NCBI RefSeq assembly: GCF_000346465.2
Contig: NC_034013.1
Location: 368,211 to 432,210, forward strand
DNA: 64,000 bases
DNA from: Prunus persica
Lineage: Eukaryota; Streptophyta; Magnoliopsida; Rosales; Rosaceae
Direction: 5' to 3'
Positions 1-13,200 of this stretch are shown piece by piece. Made by a program: the position numbers and the translations under genes. The notes under the pieces were generated by a model. The model ran no database searches. It worked only from the letters and a program-made list of their open reading frames with translations, and was not told the DNA's origin. Numbering within the stretch: position 1 is the first letter of the stretch; each line of letters starts with the position of its first letter.

Positions 1-231
1 CCATTTATTAGCCAGCAGTCTCTAATCCGGCCACAAATCCGACGAGGTCGGTACCAAAACGACCGGGCTCTTCTTCTACCCGACCCACCCCACTCCGACG
101 AAACCCGCCTTCCCAGCCGCCAGAAACTGCTCAAAACCACCAAATTTTACATAAATTTTCCGTCGTCGATTCCGACGATTCCGGCTACCAAATTTGTCGA
201 TCGATGTGTGCTCTCTCATCCTGTCAACTAG
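1..231. other. Intergenic, repeat-like, no gene seen
   Basis: No convincing ORF or structured element is visible. The moderately GC-rich text (CGG/CGA-rich) has the same character as 1175-1900 on the far side of the GCCCGGCCC block, so both may be parts of one older repeat that was split by that block. This is inference from texture only. Confidence 0.3.
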
Positions 232-1174
232 GCCTCATTATTTAGCCCGCGGGCTCATGGGCTGATGGGGGCCCGTCCGGCCCATTGAAAAAAAGCCCGA
301 CCCGGCCCGTTATGGGCTTTGAGATGGCCCGGCCCGCCTTGGGCCGAGCTAGGCTTGGGCTTGGATGTCTGAAGCCCAACCCGACCCATAGGCCCGGCCC
401 GATTAAGCCCAAGAAAGCCCAACCCGGCCCGCTCACAAAATCCCGGCCTGTTAGGCCCGCATACATATATAATTATGTATAAATAAGAGTTTAGGTTTAG
501 GATTATATCACTTAAATCACATATAATTTGTTTCATTTCATTTACTTTTCTTTACTCATTCCTAGTTTATAATTAGATGATTAGCACATTACTTTGTGTC
601 AATTATTAATTCAACTTATAAATATATATATATATATAAGATGAACAACATATCACATCACCAAATATAATCATATCACGAAACATAATCGTACCACCAA
701 ATATAATCATGCTTTTCTTGAACACATCACAAAATATTTGCATATTTATTCATACCATCCTTTAAAAAAATATTTTTTTGATACTTATTATTTTTTAAAA
801 TTATTTCTTAAAACGTATTATGATCTAATTATGTAATAACCTCAAAAATAATACTTGGTTTTATTATTTTTGTGACAAATCTTATAAGTTGTGTGACTTT
901 ATTGGGTGCTTTATGAAATTTGGTTTGATGTGAAAATATTAGAATTAAGTGAGTTTAATCTCAAATTTGGACTAAAATGCCCTTATGATTAAGTTTATGA
1001 TTTTTTTTTAATGAAGTAGGCCCATTTAGGCCCGGCCCGCCCGATCGGCTTTCTCACGCACGACTCATGGGTCGGGCTTGGACTTTGAATTTTCTAAAAA
1101 AACTCTGCCCGGCCCAGCCCTGCCCAATATTTTTTCTCTCCTCTTTAAAGCCCGGCCCATTGACGAGCCTTACT
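232..1174. repeat. GCCCGGCCC-rich MITE-like block
   Basis: Two GC-rich arms (about 245-450 and 1018-1165) are full of GCCCG, GGCCC and GGCCCGGCCC words in both orientations and enclose an AT-rich core. This is the layout of plant hAT-type non-autonomous elements with subterminal repeats. No clean terminal inverted repeat or target-site duplication could be fixed, so the boundaries are approximate. Short ORFs across the left arm on both strands are products of the GC-rich repeats, not genes. Confidence 0.4.
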
Positions 1175-2239
1175 TTCAATGTGCTCTAACTGATGGTTGG
1201 GTTGATTAGGATTGATTTTGAAGGTTTGAAACTCGTTTTTTGAATCAAAGTTTTAGCCGGTATTTGCCTCGAGTTTCCGGCAAGTTTCAGTCACTTTTTG
1301 GTCGTGGCCCAAGAACAAAAGTTACTCCACTCGTTGTCCTGATCATGAAGGTATAGGTATTGATGGGTGTTTTGAGAATTTTTCGGTCTCCGAAATTTTC
1401 TCAAGTCACTGGCGCATGTGGTGGTGCGTGGACCATGTTTGGGTAACCCATTTGGTCCTAGAATGCTCCCCATGTCGTCCCGAGAATGACGGTATGCTCG
1501 GATTTGAATTTGGTTATCGTTTGACAGTCGAACAGATATATGAATTTTAGGCATTATTCGGGTTCGATATTCAGACCGTTGGATCGATTCATTTTTCAAA
1601 TATGTTGATCTAAGTACCTCTAGGATCATGTAGGAATTCACAGATCGAGAATCGGAGTTCCGGATGCTCCGATTCAATGACTCAAAATTTGCTTAAAACT
1701 GTGACCTCCAATTGTGCGATTCTGAGCAATTCGACGGCTCGATCAAGGCCAAACTTTCAGAACGTGCTCAGAAGACTTTGTTGGACCTCTAGGAACTTTC
1801 GGATTTGAATTCGGAGGTCTTGGGCCCCGCAAGCCCCGTTGACCAAAAATGGAAAGTTTGATTAAACTATTGACCACGGGTCTTTTGAGACCATCCCGTC
1901 TTTCGGAATAGATTTCAAGTTTGAATCCCCAAATCTTCATCACTAAACTAGAAAGAAAGAATTTATAATTCTGTTATGCAAGATGTATTTGTGCCTTTTG
2001 ATATGCTAGGAAAAGTCAAATTACATATCAATAAGCAATATGTTTAAGCAAAATGTGAATAAGATGGAACGGAAAGTAGGTGGCGAGAGGCTCACTATAA
2101 TTCTATGATAAACTAGAAAGAAAGAGATTTCTATACATTAGCTTGAACGCATCAGGGACCTAATTACGTAGCTCTTAGTTTTGGAGTACGCGTTTGGAAG
2201 ATATGATGATGGGATTTCCAAGGATTACTTTTGTTAGTA

Positions 2240-2243
<4 letters not shown>

Positions 2244-2273
<30 letters not shown>

Positions 2274-2300
2274 CATTGTTGTTATTATTAATATTATTAT
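2244..2300. repeat. ATT microsatellite
   Basis: An almost perfect run of ATT units to about 2272, then imperfect units to 2300. Confidence 0.85.
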
Positions 2301-3085
2301 ATCTCTTTATTTTGATGATTGTTATTATAATTCACTAATGGCTTGATAAAGGGGTTTAGTGACAGTAAGGATCTAATTAAATGTCGATTACATGTTTACA
2401 CTCAAATATACGTTTATGTGTTTGAGTTGTGGGTACATTGGATATCGATGCGGGTTTTAAAAATGGTGTCTTGGAAAGTGAATAATAAGGGTTATGGTGA
2501 CTTTGGGTATGTTATGGATTTTGATTTTGGTGCATTAGTTTATGTGGTTATCGGACTTTGATTTGCAATATCTTTGAGAATGTCGGAATTAGTATGTATA
2601 TATTGATGGGCTATGGTTTTGGGAAATTTAAATATGGTGTTTTGGATTTTATTATCTTGTCTTGTGGGATTTTCAGAGGTTGTATATTTCATAAGTATAT
2701 GAATAGTGATTTGAATATTAATTAAATCGAATGGGCTTATTTAGTCTCGATGTTTTTCTTAATTATGGTTTTTAAAAAGGAAGTATGGGTATTATTTTAT
2801 TATATATATTTTTGTTATATGGAAACGATTTGTTTTGGAAATTTGATTTTGATAGTATTATCTTTATTATATATTAGTTTATGAAAGTGCACTTTGGATC
2901 TTGGCGATGGCACGCCATCTCATGTACCCCCTTTTGATACTGATTCTAGAATTGATGGATACTTAGAAACTGTGGTTATGGATTGGATATGTCGGAACCC
3001 AAGCACCCTTGACAGGGTGTTACCGTAGATCCTTAGCGGGGTAGTCTGCACACGTAGGACTTATCACAGGCGCACGAGTATTGAT

Positions 3086-3388
3086 GATTCTGTTGTGCTT
3101 GCTGGTGAGCACAGTCTCCCGGTTAGATAGCTCATCCCTGGCCACATGGTTGTTGAGGATTCCTCGGTGTGGTTCAGCCAAACGATTTCCGCGTTGTATT
3201 GTTTTCCCCGGTACATGATATGTACTATCATATGTACCTCCCCTTGGATACTAATTCTGTTGTGCGTGATGGTCAACCCAGTCCCCCGGTTCTACGGCTC
3301 ATCTCTAGCCACATTGTTGTTGAGGATTCCTCCATGTGGTCTAGTCAAATGATCCCCGAATTGGATTGTTCTTCCCCTGGTACATGAT
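3086..3388. repeat. Two-unit direct repeat, about 135 bp each
   Basis: Unit 1 (3086-3219) and unit 2 (3253-3388) share, in order, 'ATTCTGTTGTGC', 'CCGGTT', 'GGCTCATC' (in diverged form), 'TTGTTGAGGATTCCTC' and 'GGTACATGAT'. Short ORFs on both strands follow the repeat and have no recognisable domain. It lies inside the decayed retrotransposon-like stretch. Confidence 0.6.
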
Positions 3389-4145
3389 GATGGTGTGAGG
3401 TGTGTGTATTGATATGTGTGTGTGTGTGTGTGGATTCGTTTTTGGGTTGCGATTCTTGAAGTGGTGCTTCGTGAGTATCTGCATAAGTATGAAAGTCTGA
3501 TTTATAGTTTGGAAAGTGTTGTTCGGCAACGTATGCCTTGGATAGGGTATGGTTGTGGGAAAGAACTGATAAAAGGAAAGGAACTCATAAAGTGTTCAGT
3601 GGTTGCCTTGTCGAATTTGATGTTGTAATGAATCTAAATTAAATCATTGGCATTACTTTAAATAATCGAATATTATCTAAATCATGGTTGTTGATATAAG
3701 AACTACATGTGGCTTGATCCCTCACTAAGGGGTACGTAGGTAGCCTAAGGTTTCACCTACGTGCAGCTGCAACTTAAACTATTACTTTGGTTGGGCATTT
3801 CTATTTGTTTAATTTCCATTGAACTTCATTCGGTTGTAAACTGAAGTCTTCTTTTAGATATGGTCTGTTATCGCCCATGTTAGGGTTGGATGTAAGGCCA
3901 GAAGCCTATTACGTAAATTGTGTGTTACTACATTGTGCATGTTGCTGGATGGGATTTATTAATGCATTTGACATGTTAAATTTTTGGGAAATGTCCGTTT
4001 TTCAGGGGAGATTCTGCCGAGTAGTTCCTCTTTTCCTTAATTTGGAAAAAGAGGCTTGATGTTAGTAAGTGGGCCCGGCATCAGTTTGATATCCGAAACA
4101 CCACAGAATTTGTCCTGGATTCTGAGAAAATTCAGAGCGGGTCTT

Positions 4146-4396
4146 GTCAGTTAGCACGAGTCAACTCTCCTAGTATGATTAGGAGATAATTTTGGTAATT
4201 ATTGTACAATTAGGATTTCTTGTCATTATTAGGATTTCTTGCCTACTAAGTCAACTTTGTATTCCTATATATATATATATATATTGATCTTCTAAGAGAG
4301 AGGAATACACATTGAAATTATCCCAAACTCTAGTATCTGTTTTATCTTGATTAAGCTTCAATAATTCCGTTCTTTTCCGTGGATAAGGATCAAACA
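4146..4396 (+). repeat. Possible solo LTR or LTR fragment (Copia-like)
   Basis: The segment begins with TGTCAGTTAG and ends with CAAACA. It has a TATA-rich centre (TATATATA at 4266-4285) followed by an 'AGAGAGAGGAATACAC' leader, the arrangement of a Copia LTR in the plus orientation. No target-site duplication was found at the chosen ends, so it could be a fragment or a coincidence. Confidence 0.3.
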
Positions 4397-5769
4397 ACTC
4401 AGATCTGATTGGAGAATTGGCAACCTCTTAAAATGGTCACTGTATGGTGTAATATACTGGATATCAAAAGCAGTGTTAATAAAAGTAGAGATATATAGCT
4501 TAACATCTTATTAAAGAGAGACACGTTTGGAGGGAATATCATGTTTTTCTTCATATGTAGTTTCGTTTGTGTATTTCTTGGTGTAAAGGTGATAGAAAGC
4601 AAGTACAATCAAAGCGAATCACTTGCTAAATACAAACTAATAATTAGGCATCACTGACTGACTCCATGAAGAAATTGAGAAAAAGGCATCCTTTTTAATA
4701 TTTGTCGTAAGATGCTCTACAACTCAACAAAGAAAATAAGAGATGGGACTAAAAGAAAGAAAAATAAAATTTTGAGTGCCCATCTCCATCCTTGATGAAT
4801 CTCAGAAAACTTAATTCAAATTAGGAAGCAAAATTTTCTTCGATTGCACTTTTATATCGAATATTACAACTCTCTTTGGATCATTTCACATTTATACAGG
4901 TGTTTGGGACAAGAAAGTCGAAGAACCTGTGGGAAAAGTTTCTTACTTATCACATGCAATTGCCCCGGACTAAAGTTTAAAGAGACACTTTGACTTTGGT
5001 GCGACGGTATCTTCTTTTTTGCTACAGAAATACTTTGATTTAATATCGTGTTTTGGACCCTAAACCTAAACTAAACTTATTTTCCTTTTGTTGGTGACTT
5101 TGAACGGAACCTTAACTATATATGCAACTTTTTATTTTTTTATTTTTTGTTTAATTGGTGTCCTTGAGTGTGCACAACTTTTGTTTACTATCGTGGCCAT
5201 CGAGGCTGCCTTCAGAAAGGAGCACCACATCTCTATCATTATGAACATAATTACTCACATGATCACTATTTAATCCATACTTATTGCCTAATCTTTCTCT
5301 TCATGAAATTTAAAACTTTGTCTTATAAGGAGTTGGTGTTACTGCTTCCATTACCAATTTGTTTTGGGTGGAAGAGAGAATGTAACAAGAACCTAAATTA
5401 TAGTAGCACAATCCTTTAATTATATGCCCACGCTAAGTCCCTTAACTTTCTGATGTGAGACATTTCCTCACATTCTCACACGTCACTTCAGGTGGGGCGA
5501 AATTTAAAGCATAACACATAGACAACACATATATATTGGGTGACGTACAAGGTGCCTCATCTCTTTCTTTTGTTCAGTAATTTTTTTTTATTGTCCATGG
5601 AAACTGTAATGATCCAATGATTATCAGATGCAACTTATTCAATGTCTCTAAGTGGCACCTTCTTTCTACATTGTTCCCTAAACAGTGTCAACTTTTTTAG
5701 CATAAATTCTCCTTCTGATTTGCAATTCCCACCACCAAACAAGAGAATTAGAGCAGAGTGGGGAGAAAA
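4397..5769. other. Intergenic region upstream of the DC1 gene
   Basis: AT-rich with no gene seen. It should contain the promoter and 5' UTR of the plus-strand DC1 gene starting at 5770. No core promoter can be assigned with confidence. The short ORFs here show no domains. Confidence 0.5.
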
Positions 5770-6975
5770 ATGAAACAAACCATGATAAGCAATAAACCGT
5801 TGAGGAAGACAAGAACTTTTCTCCTTAAGAGGTCAGAATCAATGCAGCAACCCACAGAATTTGTCCCTAGAAAGTCTCCTGTGGTCGAATTCCCCACCTC
5901 TCCTCAACTGATATTTGGGGAGGAGATGCTTCACTTCGGTCACCCACAGCATCCTCTGTCCCAAGTTAACCTACCTGACCTTTTCACCTGTGCTGGCTGC
6001 AAAGAGTATGGTGCAGGCAAGAGGTTCGTCTGCCAGCAATGTGACTTTCAGCTACATGATTTTTGTGCCTTGGCTCCTCCTGCTCTAAATAGCCACCCCT
6101 TTCACTTCCAACACCAACTTGTTTTGTATTCTAAATCAGGTGAATTCTCTTTTTCACACTTACATGTGGCATGCATATCAAATTTATTTCATCATCTAGC
6201 TTTTTCCAAAGTTCATTTTGAAACAAATCCAAGCTAGCCAGCTAGTTATACATACATACGCATAAATGTTCTCTTACTATATATATATATATATAGACTC
6301 TGAATTTCAACTATTGATTAGACCTGAATATGAGGTTCATATATCGACAAGCAACATATAAGCATATGTCTGGCAAGTGAACATTACTTTGTACATATGT
6401 ATACATTTTCTTTTATATGTATTTATACCTCTGACGATGACTGAAATATTAATTTCTTGGAAATTATGAAATTAGTCAAAGGAGGAATTGCACAATCGAA
6501 GTGTGATATTTGCCACAAGCCCGCCAAAGGCTATGCTTTCAGATGCAGCACATGTAGCTTCCAGATGCATCCTTGCTGTGCTATGCTGTCTTCAGAAATC
6601 AACTTGCAAACCCATCCTCATACCCTCAGGCTTTTGCCAGCAACGTCATCATCAAACGGGGACCCTAATAGTAGCAGTAGTTTTGTTTGTGGAGAATGCA
6701 GAAGGAAGAGGTCAGGGAGAGTGTACCACTGCACCGTCTGCAATTACCATGTTCATGCAGTTTGTGCTAAGGACATGATCAATGGGCTTCATGACAACGG
6801 CCACAAAGGCCGAGAGAAGCCGAGTGTGTTCGGGACTGCTGCTCGCCTTGCATCCCAAGTCGTCATTGAATTCATCGGCGGCCTCATTGAGGGGCTTGGG
6901 GAAGGAGTTGCTGAAGTCTTTGTTGACAATATTGCCAGATCAGGAAGAGCCAATGGCAGATCCAACAACAACTGA
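5770..6975 (+). CDS. DC1 domain-containing cysteine/histidine-rich protein
   Basis: Two exons (5770-6139 and 6482-6975) join in frame to give about 287 aa. The donor is CAG|GTGAAT; the acceptor CAAAG|GA has a weak pyrimidine tract. Three C1-like (DC1) zinc-binding modules are visible. The first, about residues 57-104, is H-x-HPL followed by CAGC, CQQC, H and C. The second (130-158) is CDIC, CSTC, H, CC. The third (169-222) is H-TL, CGEC, CTVC, H-VH and C. Plant DC1 proteins are Cys/His-rich; some have been linked to stress or hormone responses, but this one's role is unknown. After the last module comes a glycine- and hydrophobic-rich tail ending in GRSNNN. The ATG at 5770 is the first in frame; another at 5782 could also serve. 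The gene has only one intron and stands alone. Confidence 0.85.
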
Positions 6976-7391
6976 GTGGAACTACATGCTTCAGTTCACC
7001 ACCCTATAATATTATAATGAAGAATGGAATGCACAATAATATTGATGAAGCCCTGGACTGTGGAGTCTATATAAATGAATTAATTATTATTACCCACATA
7101 TGTTTATTACGATTGATTAATATCACTGTAAACAGCTGATGGGCTCAGAGATATATATATATATATATATATTATATAGGACAAGAAGTGGGAGTGAAGA
7201 ATATTTGCTTTTTATGTAAATTATGATGATTTATATATACGCTTAATTAATTTAATCTTGTTGTCTCATTATGTAGATCTACACATGTGGCTAGGTACGT
7301 ATTTTTTTTGTCTAAACCAGAATAAGTAATTTCATTAACTCATATAGAAACGGATACATCCAAGTAGAATTCAGGATAGAAGTTAGGCATG
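6976..7391. other. 3' flank of the DC1 gene
   Basis: No gene seen. It probably includes the 3' UTR of the DC1 gene, and an AT microsatellite lies at about 7151-7172. Confidence 0.5.
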
Positions 7392-7968
7392 GGAGAAATA
7401 CTAGCAACCTTCTCTCTAACCTTCTCTTTTTGACTTTCTTTATTTTTTGCTTGACATGTGTCATTCTATTTACACTTAAAATAATGTCATTAATATATTA
7501 TACAAGCTAACTTTTGATTTTCAAGTTTATCCTTATTAAATGTATTCAATTTATCCAAAAAAATTTCATGACTTTTTTACAAACTTTTTTTTTTTTAACA
7601 TCAAATTTTTTTTATTTAAGAAAATGTCTGCTTTTTTTAAAAAGAGGAAGTGTCCCTTTTTTTTAACTTCAAGTTTAGATTTTTTTTTTTAATTATAAAT
7701 AAAATTAAAAAAATGACATTTTCTCTTTTTTTTAAAAGCAAATATTTTCTTTATAAAAAAATAATTTACGTTCAAAAAAATTTTAATAAAATGGTAAGAA
7801 AGTTGTGAAATATTTTTTGGATAAATTGAATACATTTAATAAGAGTAAATTTGGAAAATAAAAGTTAACTTGTATAATATATTATTATATTATTATTTTA
7901 AGTGTAAGAAAAATGAGAAATCTCAAATAAAAAATAGAGAAAGTTATAAAGAAAGTTGCTATTAATAA
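7392..7968. repeat. Foldback MITE with long imperfect arms
   Basis: The left arm (about 7392-7570) and right arm (about 7800-7968) are inverted copies. Outer 'TAGCAACCTTCTC' pairs with 'AATAGCAACTTTC' read from the right end. Inner 'TTTATCCTTATTAAATG' and 'ATTCAATTTATCC' are mirrored by 'GGATAAATTGAAT' and 'CATTTAATAAGAGTAAA'. The centre is poly-T/poly-A rich and also self-complementary. It has no coding capacity. The exact ends and target-site duplication are unclear, so the superfamily is not assigned. Confidence 0.7.
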
Positions 7969-8672
7969 ATAATATGAAGGAAAAAAAACAAAACAAAACA
8001 ACCGAGCCGTTTCTCCCACCCCCCCACCATCCCTATTCGCAAATCCTTCCTCCTTTCTCCTCTCTTTGCAACCAACCATCCCACTATCGTCCATAACCAC
8101 CCAAATCGTCTTCTTCCTATAAGGAAACCTCGTTGGGAGTGAAATCTCGGTACCCAAAATCAGCATGGACACGAATGCTCTGCTTTTGAGGATTGATCTA
8201 TAGAACCAATGTTGTTTGTGGTTCTTTTCCATCTAGCTAATCTCGAATTCTGGCTAGGACTTCAACTGGGTGGTTCTTTTGCGGCAGAGTTAGGGTTTGG
8301 AAATGGGTGTGCTTTCAAGAACTGGAGACGCTACATGCATTGTGTGGTCTTCATTAGAGATGTGTGGCCGTGATTGGATTTGAAAGAATAAGGCGTTGGA
8401 GCCAATACTACAATTAAAGATCCAAGATTTGGGCTTGGGGGCGATGAGAGAGCGAGAGCCATTACGTACCCACTTGTGCCATGATGGCTTCAGATTTGGA
8501 TGGTGGATGGGGGGTTGGGTGGGTTTGTTTGGTTATGGATGATGGTGGGGTGGTTGGTTGCAAAGAGAAGAGAAATGAGGAAGGATTTGGGGATATAGGG
8601 ATGGTGGATGGGGGTGGGAGAAACGGCTCGGTGGTTTTTTTTTTTTTCATTTTATTTATTAATTATTTAAAT
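7963..8672. repeat. Second long inverted repeat, abutting the first
   Basis: The best-matching arms are 7999-8106 and 8519-8638. 'CCGAGCCGTTTCTCCCACCC' on the left reads as its complement near 8620, and 'CTCTTTGCAACCAACCA' is mirrored by 'TGGTTGGTTGCAAAGAG'. Weaker matching of A-rich flanks extends to about 7963 and 8672. The loop of about 410 bp has no recognised gene. ORFs in either arm (for example 7885-8232 minus and 8481-8720 plus) are mirror images of each other's sequence and are not treated as genes. It could be an uncharacterised MITE or a foldback transposon. Confidence 0.65.
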
Positions 8673-8854
8673 GGTGGAAATACAATTTTGCCCCTGCACT
8701 CATTTAACACGTGCAATTAAACTAACGAAATTAAGAGATGTGACATGATTTGTTAACGACTGCAAGTACAGTGATGATATCAGGAAAATTGAAATCAATG
8801 CGACTAAAATTGATTTCGAGCAAATCCAATTAACCTTTTTTTTTTAACAAAATC

Positions 8855-9382
8855 ACTGAGGAAACCGAACCAAACCAAATTAATTTAAGATGGTTTGGTC
8901 GATTTGATTCGGTTTGGTTAGGCTAATTTGGGCCTATGCTTAATTCTTTTTCCTTTTGTATTTTTCAACATTGTTAGCCCAATTACGAGCCCAAAAATTC
9001 ACAACTTGCAACATATTTTTTCCATTTTATGCCGTATGAAACCATCATAAAACTCAACATGCCATAAACGATCGTAAAGCTACAATTCAAATATCAATTA
9101 CTCCAAAAGTTCATCAAACTTCAAATTCAATATCTGTATCTAGTTATTATCTAATTAGAGGACTACACTTGTAAAACAAAATATAAATAAACAAATATAC
9201 ACGTACGGTCCACCTTAATTTAGGTCGATTTACAAAAACTCAAAACCGAACCAAATCAAATCATATACACTAAATTTGATTTTTGAAGTTTGACTTTTTC
9301 TTAGTTAAAACCATACTAAACCAGTAATTACGATTTATAGCAGTTGATTTAATCAATTCGGCCAGATTGATGCCCATCCCTA
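8855..9382. mobile_element. Degenerate hAT-type MITE
   Basis: Both sides are rich in 'AACCGAACCAAA'-type words and their complements. The right end reads 'TGCCCATCCCTA', close to the 'TGCCCACCCCTA' end of the intact hAT MITE at 33643-34230. The matching left terminus and the target duplication are missing, so this looks like an older or truncated relative. Confidence 0.45.
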
Positions 9383-10290
9383 ATACCGAACCTATAGTTT
9401 TTTTTACCTCTTAAAAGTCGGTCTACATTTAGCAATTTGCATATGATTTTGCAACCAACTAATCGTACCCATCAAAAAAGCAAAGTCCAAGAAGAAAGAG
9501 AACGCCTTCCCAGCTTGTTAAATAATATCAATCTCTTGAAATTTACACCCAAAAAATGAAAATAAAATCTAGAATGCAAAAAAAAATCTGTCATACGATG
9601 AAATTGTCCTCTCTGTGATTGATCCTCCACAGATCAACTCTACAGTGACAAAATCAATACACAAATAACTCAAGACTTATGTCCATAAATTAAATAGCAA
9701 CGAAATCTAGAAGGGAAAACCCATATATATTTTTACCATGTCAAACCTCTAATTACGATATAACTGCTTAGTTTTTATCCACCTTCACTTTTTCTCTCTT
9801 CGGGTCTCCAGTAGTTTTCCTTCATCCACGTTTCCATGCTTCCCATGAACAATTTTACCATCTGCCCCATCTCCATTGTTTCATCTTCCAACATGATACA
9901 TACATTACATATGGGCGGGGGTCTCTGAGAGCGGAAGAGTTTCTACGTTTAAAGGGGAGAAAGACAAAGAAATTCACCTATTTTCCAACGCAAATGAGCA
10001 AAAGGAACAGCATAACCCAAGATTGCCCAAATCTCAGATCTGTTAGAAATAAACATGCAGCATCGAAATCACCAAATACCTCTGCTGACCCAGAATTGTG
10101 TTGCTTATCAAACTTGCCATCACAGCCCCAGCCCCAGCCCAACCCCTAGGTTCTCTCTTTAATGGGTTTTTGGCACAAATCCTTTCTTTTATCCAGATTT
10201 GCATCATGACATGCAAGCTAATCTGGAAGGTGCCCATCAACCCAAAGTTCGCCGCTCTTTTCTTAATCCGTAATTCTTATCCTATAAAGA
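9383..10290. other. 3' flank of the SPL14-like gene
   Basis: No gene seen. The part next to 10290 should be the 3' UTR of the minus-strand SPL gene; short ORFs here have no domain content. Confidence 0.45.
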
Positions 10291-13200
10291 TTAAATTGTG
10301 CCGAAATCCAAATTCTCCCACTTGAAAGGAGCAACTAAACCAATGTCTGGGGAGCCTCTCAAGAACAGGCAGACACATACACAAACAGCAGCTATGGCAA
10401 GCATAGAATGAATGAAGGGGCGCTGAAGCAAGCCCTGAGCACCTGGAACCCTCCTCCTGTATTTTGATGCTGCCATTGCACACTTGGCACATGATCCACT
10501 ACCTTGTCTGAATCGCGTACTTGTCCTATGCTCCAGCTCCATAGTCATCTGAGGTTGCTCTATCTCATTTCCAATTGTCACAGTAACCTGACTATTTCTT
10601 CTGTCAGCAAGTTTACGAGCCACCAACTTGTTATACGAGTAGTTATTCCTCATCAGAGAATAAGCATATGGAGACTGCCCATTAGCATCCAAAAGGGAAT
10701 TCCAGCAGTTCAATCCAATCTAGAGGGAAAAGGTGAAACAAAAGGAAATATCATAATCTATGTCAGCGTATCTGTAAAACTGATAATAAGTTTTATAGCA
10801 TCCATCAGAAAAGCATACAATCAAAATCTATAAAATGGAATCAGGCATTATGTTCAAACAACTTTGGACGAGCAACCCACAGAAAGAGCCAACAGTTATT
10901 TTTTATTACCTCCTGCGGGTCATTTGTCAAAGCATCAATCATGTCATCCGTATTCGACATACAAGCAGCCAAATGAAGAGGTGTCATGCCACCAGGTCCA
11001 GCAAGATTGGGTGGAAAAATATATCTCTTGTCACTGCTAATTACAGAATAATTAACAAGCAAGTCAACCATCTTCCTACACCTCCTTTTTACTGCCCGGT
11101 TCAAAAGCTGGATGTCTGACAGCATCCCCAATGACTCTCCCGACAGCCCATCACCATCTAAATTTCTTTCAAACAGTATGTCTAGAAGAGTTTTGACCAA
11201 CACACAACAGTCTTTCTCAACAGTGAATGTCAGTAAGAATTTGAAACGGCTGAGTGAACAACGGGGCTCTTGAAGCATTGAACAGATCCTTTTGCGTTGA
11301 AAGAGCCACCCAAGCTCATTCAAGAAGTGGAGGACTTCCTCCCTTGACGTGGGCCGTCCATAATCACGATTTTCATCTTCTGAAATTACATCACATGCTT
11401 TTGCTTCTGCATCAAAGACCGACTCAAGGAGTCTCAATTCTCTACAGATTGTAGCATCAGCTATTATCACCGGAAAGCCGTTGCCCTTAAAACCATTTTC
11501 CACCTGTTTATATTAGCAAAGGTCAGTACAACACAAACTTATTAAGCATTCTACTTCAGATTTCCAAAACAACAATTACAAACAAATTAATTGTTCTTTA
11601 GAGTGTTACCTCTATGAAACAGCGACCTAGAACACCAGGAGATGCATCATGAACTTGGAAACTGCCCAAGTTTATCTCATCATACATTGTTCCATGATAT
11701 GTTGATCCCGTAGCCTCCTTTGATGTGTAACCACCCAGATATGTGCAATGAATCCTGCACGATTGGAAACTAACACTTTCAGAAACACAGAAAAAATTAA
11801 CATAAGAATCTCAAACAGAAAGAAAATTGTACTTACCTGGTGCCAAGATTAGTCAGATTTCTGCCCCTTAATACAAGAGAGGTTTCTTGCCCACCCACAA
11901 CAGCCAAAGGGGACACAGAGATCAACTCTGGGGAACTACATGATCTCCAGGCTTTGCATATACGAATCTTTCCTGAAAATTGATTCCACATGAACAAAAC
12001 TCAGGAGAAAATTACAAGGCAATGACACACAAGTCATACTTTTATATTTGACTGCATATAACCACTCTCTCCTACAATTCATATGCAGTATATATCATCC
12101 TAAACCACTTTGGAAAACATCAACAATTAAAGGTGAACAGAATAATACTCCATCTTAGGATTGCTATGGCTTTTAAGAAGCTGCTGAAGAAAAAGTTATT
12201 AAAGTAGTGTTTTCTCCAATTGTATAAGAGCTACTGAAAATAAGTAGAATCACTCAGTTAGGTGCTCTTTAGAAACAAAAAGTGCAAGCACCTTGTTGAA
12301 AACAATCCCAAAAGCATTAAACAAAGTAATCAGAAACCACCACTACCGAATAGTGCTTACCATCTTTGTGTGATGCTAATTGCCTGCCTGTATGAACTAA
12401 AAACCTCCCACTTCTCCAAAAATCAGAATCTGAACTTTGAACCAAAGAACTGACACGCTGACCCAGGTTTCCTTCAAACTGAAATAATAAACATGCCCTA
12501 CAAGTTGTCAGCCAAAGAACTAACAAAAAAACTGCTGATCAGCATTACAACAATTCACTCACTTGCTCCCAGGCAGCAGACGACATTGACACATAAACTG
12601 ATAGAACCACACAACCAGGCCTTATGTAGCTCTCCATTTCAGATGGACTGTTGGAAAGCCAATTGTATATCTAAGAGAATAGAGAAACTAACAGTGTAAG
12701 ATACTTCCCGTAAAATAAATTTTACAAGTTTATGATGACAATCGAAACAAGAAGAGTGAATCAAAATGAACCATAAACTCTTCACCTGTGCTCGCAATGA
12801 CCCTGGTAAATGGCTTGGATCCTTATCAAATAGTTTAAATAATATTCTTCCAGTGCGATCCTGTCAAGGGACAATACAATCAACTCAATCCCACAATAAC
12901 TGGTAGACCAACATCCAATAGGTTCACATACAGACTTGAAGTAAACCAAAGTACATATATAAAGCAAAAGGTTGTAATTCATCAGTACCTGAGGATCAGA
13001 ATTCAAGCTAGAAGGTGAATGATCTGAACCAGAAGAAGTATAACCAGCTTGATGCGGAAAACTTTGAATGGAGCTAGCATCAGCGCCTCTATTTGACCCT
13101 CTAAAAAGATCAAAAGGCATGTTACAGCCACGAGTCCTGCTAGAGTCAGGGTTTGCATTAACCTCTTTGCTTATTGACAATTTCTCAGACTTCACAGTTT

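Larger units (their letters stand above)
1175..4145. repeat. Decayed retrotransposon-like non-coding DNA
   Basis: No coding domain can be recognised over about 3 kb. The stretch contains an ATT microsatellite (2244-2300) and a direct repeat of about 135 bp (3086-3219 and 3253-3388). Near 3730 it has a phrase on 'GGGTACGTAGGTAGCC' of the kind common in plant LTR-retrotransposon non-coding regions. I infer an old, degraded retroelement, possibly Gypsy-type; no LTR pair or protein domain confirms this. Confidence 0.35.

Noticed and set aside
285..482. Pro/Gly-rich ORFs on both strands near the window start
   Set aside because: Caused by GCCCGGCCC repeats; similar text appears on both strands.
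10504..11454. Plus-strand ORFs over the SPL14 3' exons
   Set aside because: Antisense shadows of coding exons with no domain of their own.
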